Source of the DNA: Clostridium_AD sp050717545
GTDB taxonomy: Bacteria; Bacillota; Clostridia; Clostridiales; Clostridiaceae
Length of the DNA: 64,000 nucleotides
NCBI RefSeq assembly: GCF_050717545.1
Contig: NZ_JBOITN010000008.1
Location: forward strand, 1 to 64,000
Direction of reading: 5' to 3'
Shown here: in pieces, positions 54,430-61,870 of the stretch
Layout of the letters: every line of letters begins with the position of its first letter
Position numbering within the stretch: position 1 is the first letter of the stretch
The notes under the pieces: model-generated
The model's database searches: none
Seen by the model: only the letters and a program-made list of their open reading frames with translations
Told to the model about the DNA's origin: nothing
Program-made: the position numbers and the translations under genes

Positions 54430-55596
54430 ATGAAATTACCATTTAAAATTGCTGTAAGATTCTTAAAGTCTAGTAAAGGACAAACAATTCTAATAGCAAC
54501 AGGAATAGCTATTGGGGTATCGGTACAAATTTTTATAGGATCACTTATACAAGGGCTGCAAAAGAGTCTTATAGATAAAACTATAGGCAATTCTTCTCAA
54601 ATAACTGTTATATCTAACAAAGATGATAAAACTATAGAAAAATGGGAAGAAAAGATATCAAAAATAAAAGCAACAGACAGTACAATAGAAAAGATATCTC
54701 CTGCGGCTGATTCACCTGCATTTATCAAATATAGTGATAAAACTGCTCCAATAATTATAAGAGGTTTAAATTTAGAGCAGGAAAATGATTTATACAATAT
54801 AAAATCCAAAATATATAAAGGCAATATTCCTAAAAAACCATATGAAATACTAATAGGCAAGAATTTACAGGAGGAATTGAATATAAATATTGGAGAAAAA
54901 ATTTCTTTGCTTACTCCAACTGGAAAAACTAAAGAATCTATAGTAACTGGGTTTTATGATCTAAAAGTATCTAATATAAATAAATCATGGATTATAACAA
55001 GTCTCAAAACTTCCCAGGAAATATTCGGGTTTAACAACAAAGTAACCTCTATAGAAATGCAATTAAATTCAAAAGATGTATTTAAAGCAGATGAAATTGC
55101 AACAAAAATAGGGGAAAATTTATCGGATAATAATATAAAGGTTGAAAATTGGAAAGATCAAAATGAAGAATTGCTTGGTGGACTTAATGGACAAAGTGTT
55201 TCTAGCTTAATGATACAGGTTTTTGTACTTATTTCTGTAACTCTTGGAATAGCTAGCGTACTTGCTATAACAGTTGTTCAAAAATCTAAGCAAATTGGAA
55301 TACTTAAAGCTATGGGTATAAAAGATAGAGATGCTAGTAAAATTTTCTTGTATGAAGGTTTTTTACTAGGGATTGCGGGGGCTATCCTTGGAATAATTCT
55401 TGGAATTACACTTATGCTTGTTTTTACAAAATTTGCTTTAAATCCTGATGGAACATCAATAATACCACTTTATTTAGACTATAAATTCATTGCTATATCA
55501 GGAGCAATAGCAGTAGTGTCTGCATCTCTTGCTGCACTTATACCGGCAAGGAGCTCTTCGAAACTAGAACCAATGGAGGTTATTAAAAATGGCTAG
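54430..55596 (+). CDS. ABC transporter permease, FtsX/MacB (LolC) type
   Basis: A 388-residue permease. It has an N-terminal membrane segment (ILIATGIAIGVSVQIFIGSL), an extracytoplasmic MacB-like domain of about 190 residues, and three C-terminal segments with the FtsX signature (KQIGILKAMGIKDRDASKIF, then ..GILGITLML, ALIPARSSSKLEPMEVIKNG). Such permeases work mechanically on lipoproteins, peptides or wall hydrolases rather than as channels. Starts 1 nt after the B12 protein and overlaps the ATPase gene by 8 nt. Confidence 0.9.
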   Translation: MKLPFKIAVRFLKSSKGQTILIATGIAIGVSVQIFIGSLIQGLQKSLIDKTIGNSSQITVISNKDDKTIEKWEEKISKIKATDSTIEKISPAADSPAFIKYSDKTAPIIIRGLNLEQENDLYNIKSKIYKGNIPKKPYEILIGKNLQEELNINIGEKISLLTPTGKTKESIVTGFYDLKVSNINKSWIITSLKTSQEIFGFNNKVTSIEMQLNSKDVFKADEIATKIGENLSDNNIKVENWKDQNEELLGGLNGQSVSSLMIQVFVLISVTLGIASVLAITVVQKSKQIGILKAMGIKDRDASKIFLYEGFLLGIAGAILGIILGITLMLVFTKFALNPDGTSIIPLYLDYKFIAISGAIAVVSASLAALIPARSSSKLEPMEVIKNG

Positions 55597-56284
55597 TATT
55601 ATTACATTAAAGGACATAAATAAAATTTACGGATCTGTTGTTAAATCTCAGGTCTTATTTGATACAAATTTAAGTTTTGAAGAAGGATCCTTCAATTCTA
55701 TTATAGGTCAATCAGGGAGTGGTAAAAGTACTTTATTAAATATTATGGGAACTTTAGATAAACCAACTAGTGGGGAGGTTTATATAAACGGACAAAGAAC
55801 AGATAGCATGAATAAGAATGCATTAGCTGAGCTTAGAAATAAAACTATGGGGTTTGTTTTTCAATTTCACTATTTGCTACCAGAATTTACGGCTATAGAG
55901 AATGTACTTATTCCATACATGATGAATAATCCGAAGCCTCCTAAAGAAATAATAGAGAGAGCAGAAGAATTCATGAATTTGGTTGGAATTTACAAAGTAA
56001 AGGATAACTTGGCGTCTAATATGTCTGGAGGAGAGCAACAGAGAACTGCTATTGCTAGGGCTTTAATAAATAACCCTAAAATAATACTTGCAGATGAACC
56101 TACTGGAAATTTAGATTCGCAGTCAACGGAGAATATTTATACCATACTTAGAGATATAAATGAAAAATTCAAGACAACTTTCGTAATAATTACACATGAT
56201 AGGAGGATAGCAGAAAAAACTGATAGAATAATTGAAATAAAAGATGGAAGAATTAATATGGATATTAATACGATGCAATCATAA
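55589..56284 (+). CDS. ABC transporter ATPase, LolD/MacB type
   Basis: A 231-residue ATPase, complete: Walker A GQSGSGKSTLL, Q-loop FQFHYLLPEF, signature MSGGEQQRTAIARAL, Walker B IILADEPTGNLDS, and the H-loop ITHD. Pairs with the upstream FtsX-type permease (8-nt overlap). The family powers extrusion or release of substrates at the membrane. Confidence 0.93.
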   Translation: MASIITLKDINKIYGSVVKSQVLFDTNLSFEEGSFNSIIGQSGSGKSTLLNIMGTLDKPTSGEVYINGQRTDSMNKNALAELRNKTMGFVFQFHYLLPEFTAIENVLIPYMMNNPKPPKEIIERAEEFMNLVGIYKVKDNLASNMSGGEQQRTAIARALINNPKIILADEPTGNLDSQSTENIYTILRDINEKFKTTFVIITHDRRIAEKTDRIIEIKDGRINMDINTMQS

Positions 56285-56468
56285 TAAGGTAACATTATAT
56301 GGATTTTAAAATGTGGGTTGTTATGAGTATAAAGTGGCTAATAATTTTGTTCATATTGTAATTGAGAACTAGTCATAGTTCATCTTGTTATTTTTTTATC
56401 ACATGTGCTATACTATGATTGTTAAGAGATTTAACATGTTTGAAAACAAAATTATAGGGGGTATTCAT

Positions 56469-57017
56469 ATGAAAATAAAAGCAATATTATTAACACTAGC
56501 TCTAGGTGCAACTTTATTAGTAGGTTGTGGTGCTAAAGAAGAGGCAACAACTACTACTCCAGCAAAAGAAGAAACAAAAACTGCTGATGTTGTAACAACA
56601 GCTTCATTAGTAAATACTGAAGCCGCTTTTGAAAATGCAATAAGCAGTAAAGGTACATGGATTATTTCAACATTAAAGGACTTAACTTATGACAAAGATA
56701 TAGTAGTTGATGGTGATTTTAAAAACACTAAAGATCCAGCAGTTGCACAACGTAAAATAGCTCTATATACACAAGATGATGATCGTAAAGTAACTGCAAG
56801 TTTTACTCTAACTGCTCCAAAATTAACTTTTAATAGTCCGGCAGGAAGCATAGAACATGGAACTTTTAAAGGTGACCTTTATGTAACAGCTAGTAACTTT
56901 CAGTTAAAAGATGCTAAGGTAGATGGAAACATATACTTTACTACAGATGAAGCTAAATCTACATTTAAAATGGATGATAAAAGTTCAGTAACTGGAGTTC
57001 AAAAATTAAAAAAATAA
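56469..57017 (+). CDS. Putative lipoprotein
   Basis: A 182-residue protein with a lipoprotein signal (ILLTLALGATLLVGC, lipobox Cys19) and a Thr/Lys-rich linker. The mature part is made of short beta strands (TWIISTLKDLTYDKDIVVDG, LYVTASNFQLKDAKVDGNIY), a repeated-strand pattern like a small beta helix. ATG 56,469 has RBS AGGGGGTATTC. It may belong with the preceding exporter (185 nt away), but no shared promoter is proven. Family unknown. Confidence 0.75.
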   Translation: MKIKAILLTLALGATLLVGCGAKEEATTTTPAKEETKTADVVTTASLVNTEAAFENAISSKGTWIISTLKDLTYDKDIVVDGDFKNTKDPAVAQRKIALYTQDDDRKVTASFTLTAPKLTFNSPAGSIEHGTFKGDLYVTASNFQLKDAKVDGNIYFTTDEAKSTFKMDDKSSVTGVQKLKK

Positions 57018-57053
57018 AGCATAATGAATAATTTTAAAATTACTCAAATTGAA

Positions 57054-57096
57054 AGCAAATATCCATTAGTAAAACTAATGGATATTTGCTTTTTTT
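57054..57096 (+). terminator. Strong terminator
   Basis: A perfect 17-bp stem (57,054-57,070 with 57,074-57,090) with a 3-nt AAA loop is followed by six T. Confidence 0.93.
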
Positions 57097-57120
57097 AATG
57101 CAATCTACACTTTATCGCCA

Positions 57121-57145
57121 TTTCAGCTCCTCAGGAGATGATTTA
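57121..57145 (+). repeat. Dispersed 25-bp motif, copy 3
   Basis: TTTCAGCTCC followed by TCAGGAGATGATTTA. CTCCT/AGGAG is a perfect inverted repeat here. See 21,013 and 23,562. Confidence 0.6.
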
Positions 57146-57252
57146 ATGAAGAAAATTCATAAAACTCTTCTTATTATAATGAATGTCTGATATAATTAAT
57201 TGGTTTGTAAAAAAAACAACAAAAATATGTTTAAATAGAAAGGTAAATAAAA

Positions 57253-58362
57253 ATGATAAAGTTTAAAAAACTAGGACTAAGCGATGATATATTAAATATG
57301 GTTAAAATTCAAGGCATTACTGAGCCGACACCTATTCAAGAGCAAAGCATTAGACTAATAAAAGACGGTAAGGATGTCATAGCGGAGGCACAGACAGGAA
57401 CAGGGAAAACGCTTGCGTTTTTACTACCCATGTTTGATAATATGTCTGCTGATGTAAACACAATTCAGGGCTTAATAGTGACACCTACAAGGGAACTTGC
57501 ACTTCAGATAACCCAGGAAGCTAAAAAAATTGCATCATGTAAAAACTTAAATATTTTGGCAGCCTACGGTGGCAAGGACATTGGAGTACAACTTAAAAAG
57601 TTAAAGGGCGGTATTCATTTAGTAATTGCAACACCAGGAAGGTTATTAGACCATCTTAGCCGTGGCACAATTAATCTAGAAAACCTAAAGACATTAGTAT
57701 TAGATGAGGCAGATCAAATGCTTCTTATGGGATTTAAAAATGATATTGAGGATATATTAGAAAAAACATCAAAGAAAAGACAAACTTTATGCTTTTCAGC
57801 AACTATGAGTCCTGCGGTAAAAAAACTTGCTTATAAGTATATGAACGATCCTACTGAAGTTATAATCAAAAAAGAAGAGACGACACTTAAAAATATAAAA
57901 CAATTTCTGATAGAAACTACAGATAGAAAAAAGCAAGAGGATTTATGCAAAGTAATGGATGAGAGCAACCCATTTATGGCTATCATTTTTTGTAGAACTA
58001 AAAGAAGAGTTGATGATCTTGAAATGGCTCTTTATAAAAAAGGATATAATTGTAAAAAACTTCATTCTGATATAACTCAGTCAAAGAGGGAAAAAATAAT
58101 GAAGGAATTTAAAAAATGTGATATTCAGTATTTGATTGCCACAGATGTAGCAGCAAGAGGGCTCGATATTAATGGCGTTAGTCATGTTTTTAATTACGAT
58201 ATGCCTGAGAGCGCGGAAGGATACATACACCGAATTGGAAGAACTGGAAGAGCTGGTGAAGATGGATATACATATTTATTTTCAGCACCAAAAGATAAAT
58301 TCCTTTTAGATGCTATAGAAAAGAAGATAAAAGTTAAGATCCCTAGAAAAATATTAGACTAA
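57253..58362 (+). CDS. DEAD-box RNA helicase
   Basis: A 369-residue helicase core without C-terminal RNA-binding extension. All motifs present: Q motif (PTPIQEQSI), AEAQTGTGKT, PTRELALQ, TPGRLLDH, DEADQM, SAT, and HRIGRTGRAGEDG. Resembles the short CshA/DbpA-like helicases used in ribosome assembly and cold growth. RBS GAAAGGTAAATAAAA. Confidence 0.93.
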   Translation: MIKFKKLGLSDDILNMVKIQGITEPTPIQEQSIRLIKDGKDVIAEAQTGTGKTLAFLLPMFDNMSADVNTIQGLIVTPTRELALQITQEAKKIASCKNLNILAAYGGKDIGVQLKKLKGGIHLVIATPGRLLDHLSRGTINLENLKTLVLDEADQMLLMGFKNDIEDILEKTSKKRQTLCFSATMSPAVKKLAYKYMNDPTEVIIKKEETTLKNIKQFLIETTDRKKQEDLCKVMDESNPFMAIIFCRTKRRVDDLEMALYKKGYNCKKLHSDITQSKREKIMKEFKKCDIQYLIATDVAARGLDINGVSHVFNYDMPESAEGYIHRIGRTGRAGEDGYTYLFSAPKDKFLLDAIEKKIKVKIPRKILD

Positions 58363-58415
58363 ACAATAAAAAACCTAAAGTTGATATTTAAACCAACTTT
58401 AGGTTTTTTATTGTT
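58362..58415. terminator. Perfect 22-bp bidirectional terminator
   Basis: The arms at 58,362-58,383 and 58,394-58,415 are exact complements with T-runs in both directions. Serves the helicase gene and the convergent DUF21 gene. Confidence 0.93.
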
Positions 58416-58421
58416 TGTATA

Positions 58422-59666
58422 TTAAGTTATAATTTTCATCTTAATTATACGATTTTTGCTGGTGTTTTGTATAATGAATTTTGTGTCATTATAATTTATT
58501 GTCTCACCTGTTTTTGGAAGTCTTCCATGTATTCCTGTAACGAAACCACCTATGGAATCGAAATCTTCTGACTCGATATTTAAGCCTATCATTTCATTGA
58601 CCATGCTTATTTTTGTATCACCATCAACAATAAATTCATCTTCTTTAATAACCACAATTTTATCTGTATCATCGTCGTATTCATCATCTATATCTCCTAC
58701 GATTTCCTCTACTAAATCTTCAATAGTAACAATTCCTGAAGTGCCACCATATTCATCAAGTAAAATTGCTATGGGAACTCGTTTTAAGCGCATGTCTGCA
58801 AACAAATCAACAGTGCTTTTAAACTCGTAGGTAAAGTATGGAATTCGCATATGTTTTTCTATATTAAATGTATCTTTACCGTCTTCGTAAAAAATCAAAT
58901 CTTTAATATATAAAACTCCAATAATATTATCAACAGTCTCTTCATAGATAGGAAGTCTTGAGAATTGTTCCTCCTTGAAAATTTTTATGAGCTCATCGTA
59001 TGTTGAATTTTTGTTTGCTACAATCATATCAGTTCTTGGAGTCATAACGTCTTTAGCCTTAGAATCCCCAAAATCAAACACATTATATATCATTTGTTTC
59101 TCTTCGCCTTCGAGTACACCTTCTTCATGACTTACACTAACCATAGTTTTTAGTTCTTCCTCAGTGATAAAAGGTTTCTGCTTATTAATTTCTCCACCAA
59201 ATATTTTTACAATCGAATTTGTTATATAAATTAATACTACAATAAGTGGGTTTAAAACGAAAGTAAGCATGCTTAATGGCCTGGCAACTTTCAACGAAAT
59301 TTTTTCAGAGTTTTGTGCAGCTAAGGACTTTGGTGTAATTTCTGCGAAAATTAAAACAAGAATTGTCATAATAGCGGTTGCTATGCCCACTCCAGAGTCT
59401 CCCAAATATTTAATTGCAAGAGAAGTTGCAAGTGCTGAAGCACCAATATTAGTAACATTATTTCCAACTAAAATAGCACCTAAAAGTTTACTTGGATTTT
59501 TAAGTAATTTATTAATTAACTCAGCGCCGTAGATTTGTGAATCTACCATGTGCCTTAACCTTAGTTTGCTCAAAGTCATCAAAGCGGTTTCAGAGGCAGA
59601 AAAAAAAGCTGAAAATCCTAATAAAATTATTAAAGATATAATTTGCCACGTACCGTCGGGGTCCAT
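58422..59666 (-). CDS. DUF21/CNNM-CBS membrane protein (HlyC/CorC family)
   Basis: A 414-residue protein. DUF21 membrane domain with three or four segments (IISLIILLGFSAFFSASETALM, then LVLIFAEITPKSLAAQN), a CBS pair from about 200 (DVMTPRTDMIVAN, RLPIYEETVDNIIGVLYIKDL) and a C-terminal CorC/HlyC domain. The family includes Mg2+ efflux proteins such as MpfA. The pro-rich TxKSL motif at the end of DUF21 is intact. Annotated as hemolysin in older work, without support. Confidence 0.9.
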   Translation of the reverse strand: MDPDGTWQIISLIILLGFSAFFSASETALMTLSKLRLRHMVDSQIYGAELINKLLKNPSKLLGAILVGNNVTNIGASALATSLAIKYLGDSGVGIATAIMTILVLIFAEITPKSLAAQNSEKISLKVARPLSMLTFVLNPLIVVLIYITNSIVKIFGGEINKQKPFITEEELKTMVSVSHEEGVLEGEEKQMIYNVFDFGDSKAKDVMTPRTDMIVANKNSTYDELIKIFKEEQFSRLPIYEETVDNIIGVLYIKDLIFYEDGKDTFNIEKHMRIPYFTYEFKSTVDLFADMRLKRVPIAILLDEYGGTSGIVTIEDLVEEIVGDIDDEYDDDTDKIVVIKEDEFIVDGDTKISMVNEMIGLNIESEDFDSIGGFVTGIHGRLPKTGETINYNDTKFIIQNTSKNRIIKMKIIT

Positions 59667-60128
59667 AATTTATTTCACACTCCTTAAGATATAACCAAGG
59701 TAATTATATCATAAAATAAAAGTTTTTTAAATGAAATTATCATTAACGCATAGTCTTAATGCATAGTATTGCACACAGCATATAAAAAATTTATCATCGT
59801 AATTTATATATATATAAGAGTTACCTATGAATAGGACTAATTTAAATCAGGAAAGTGTGTCAATAATGAAATAATATAATAATATAGTATTAATATATTA
59901 ATATATTATTACTAGGTAATACTATAAGTGTAAAGTTTAGTTATTTTAAAGGCCGTCAATGGGATTGTAGTAAATAATACATATTATTATCACAATAAGG
60001 TACCCTTTTTGTAACTAGGGTTCAAAAAAGTATCTACTTGTAAAAAACGAGCTTACGGTCTAAAATAAAATTAGAATATAAAAGAATAAAGACGTTAATG
60101 GTATACTCTAAGGTGAAAGGTTGAGATT
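59667..60128. other. Intergenic region with AT palindromes and possible operator
   Basis: No gene is seen in 462 nt. An AT-palindromic stretch (TAGTATTAATATATTAATA, about 59,885-59,903) and an inverted-repeat pair, GGTACCCTTTTTG (59,999-60,011) and CAAAAAAGTATCT (60,023-60,035), are the only structures. The pair could be an operator for a regulator, but none is adjacent. Confidence 0.4.
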
Positions 60129-61031
60129 ATGATTTTTAAAAGACTTACTATTGAAGATAAGAACATATTGGAAAAATTTATATATCCGTATAAATTTCTA
60201 AGTTGTGAATATTCATTTACAACTTTGTATATATGGAGAGAGGCTTGTGATATTTGTTATATTATTCATAAGAGGACATTAATAATAAAGAAAACGGATT
60301 TTGACGGAAAATATTATTTTATGCAACCTCTAGGTTATAACAAGGAAAACCTTAAAGAAATAATAAATACGCTAATTGAGTATAAAAAAGAACATAACAT
60401 GGAGTATTTATTTAAAGATTTAGATGAAGAATTTATGGAAGTAATAAAAGATATTTATGGAGATACAAATGATTTAGACATACAAGAAGATAGAGATAAT
60501 TTTGATTATTTATATGAATCGGAAAAACTTATAAAACTTTCAGGGAAAAAACTTCACGGAAAAAAGAATCATTATAATTCTTTTGTAAAAAAATATAATT
60601 ATGAGGTTAAAGATATAAAAGATGAAGAAGTAATAAGAAATGTGATAACAGTAGCAGAAAAATGGTATGAGGGTAATAAGGATGATTATATACTTAAGTA
60701 CGAACTGCAGGGAATAAAAGATGTATTGAAAAATAGGGAATTTTTAAATGCTATTGGAATAGCTGTGTATGTAGAAGGCGTTATAGTGGCATTTAGTTTA
60801 GGGGAAAAGTTAAATGATAATTTGGCGGTAGTTCATATAGAAAAAGCAGATGTTGCTTATAATGGAGTATATAGCTTTGTAAATAGAGCTTTTGTTGACA
60901 GGAATTTTAGTGATGTTAAGTTAATTAACAGGGAACAAGACCTTGGAATTTTAGGACTTAGAAAATCTAAATTATCTTATCATCCATTTAAATTAGAGAA
61001 AAAGTTCATTTTTGGTTTTAATAATATATAA
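60129..61031 (+). CDS. DUF2156 (LPG-synthase C-like) GNAT-fold protein
   Basis: A 300-residue protein of the phosphatidylglycerol lysyltransferase C-terminal/DUF2156 type. It contains YSFTTLYIWRE near the start, GKKLHGKKNHYNSFVKKY in the middle and NREQDLGILGLRKSKLSYHP near the end. It lacks membrane segments, unlike MprF, so it is a soluble family member; several such proteins use aminoacyl-tRNA or acyl donors. RBS AAGGTTGAGATT. Confidence 0.8.
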   Translation: MIFKRLTIEDKNILEKFIYPYKFLSCEYSFTTLYIWREACDICYIIHKRTLIIKKTDFDGKYYFMQPLGYNKENLKEIINTLIEYKKEHNMEYLFKDLDEEFMEVIKDIYGDTNDLDIQEDRDNFDYLYESEKLIKLSGKKLHGKKNHYNSFVKKYNYEVKDIKDEEVIRNVITVAEKWYEGNKDDYILKYELQGIKDVLKNREFLNAIGIAVYVEGVIVAFSLGEKLNDNLAVVHIEKADVAYNGVYSFVNRAFVDRNFSDVKLINREQDLGILGLRKSKLSYHPFKLEKKFIFGFNNI

Positions 61032-61040
61032 TTAGATTAA

Positions 61041-61083
61041 GTTAACAAAATAGGCTAGCATGCAGCTAGTCTATTTTGTTAAC
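61041..61083 (+). terminator. Long hairpin after the DUF2156 gene
   Basis: GTTAACAAAATAGGCTAGC pairs with GCTAGTCTATTTTGTTAAC (one G-U). TTTTG in the right arm replaces a proper T-run. Confidence 0.65.
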
Positions 61084-61117
61084 TGTAGTCATTATTAACA
61101 TTGAGAAAGGAGAAAAA

Positions 61118-61699
61118 ATGAAAAATCTTTTGGTTGGAGAAAAAATAAAACTTACATCTATAAATGAAGAGGATATTTCGGTAATTCAAAAGTGGCACAA
61201 TGATGTGGCTTTTATGCGTAATTACGATACTACAATCGCATCGCCTAAAAACATAGAAGATATAGAAGAACTAGTGATGGATGTAAACAAATGTAGTAAT
61301 GCATATATTTTTGCTGTAAAAGAAATTGAGCATCAAGAAATTATTGGTGTTACAGGATTTGAAAATATATCTTGGAACAATGGAACATCTCTAATATACA
61401 TAGGAATTGGAGAAGATAGACATAGAGGACAAGGGTATGGAAAAGAAGCTCTAAAATTAACAATAGAGTTTGGCTTTGAGGAATTAAACTTCCATAGAAT
61501 ATATCTCACTGTGCTTGAATATAATAAACCTGCTATAAAACTATATGAAAAATTAGGATTTAAAAGAGAAGGTGTTTATAGAGAATTTATTCACCGGGAC
61601 GGCAAGCGGTATGATATGTATTTATACGGATTATTAAGGCCTGAGTGGGAAAATACATTAGCGGAAAAAATAGATATAAAAAGCACAGTAGAAAAATAA
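61118..61699 (+). CDS. GNAT N-acetyltransferase, RimJ/RimL-like
   Basis: A 193-residue acetyltransferase. Acetyl-CoA loop GEDRHRGQGYGKEALKL, late strand FEELNFHRIYLTVLEYNKPA and EKLGFKREGVYREF are typical of the RimJ/RimL-SpeG branch. The substrate (ribosomal protein, polyamine or antibiotic) cannot be told. ATG 61,118 has RBS GAAAGGAGAAAAA; upstream codons have none. Confidence 0.87.
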   Translation: MKNLLVGEKIKLTSINEEDISVIQKWHNDVAFMRNYDTTIASPKNIEDIEELVMDVNKCSNAYIFAVKEIEHQEIIGVTGFENISWNNGTSLIYIGIGEDRHRGQGYGKEALKLTIEFGFEELNFHRIYLTVLEYNKPAIKLYEKLGFKREGVYREFIHRDGKRYDMYLYGLLRPEWENTLAEKIDIKSTVEK

Positions 61700-61715
61700 T
61701 TCTACTGTGCTTTTT
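61678..61715 (+). terminator. Terminator overlapping the GNAT stop codon
   Basis: AAAAAGCACAGTAGAA pairs with TTCTACTGTGCTTTTT (16 bp, 6-nt loop), T-run in the right arm. Confidence 0.9.
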
Positions 61716-61870
61716 ATATTTAGTGAGTTATTAACATAAATTTGTGTTTAATGTTAATACGCTATTGATTAGTGTATCAATAAAAGAGTATTATAATAGG
61801 TAGTGTATTTACTTTGAATCATTTAAATATAAAATTAATAAAATAATTTGTTATAGGTAAGGTGATAGCT

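Noticed and set aside
59999..60035. Operator for a regulator such as HxlR
   Set aside because: The inverted repeat is imperfect and no regulator gene is adjacent; it is kept only as a remark in the intergenic entry.
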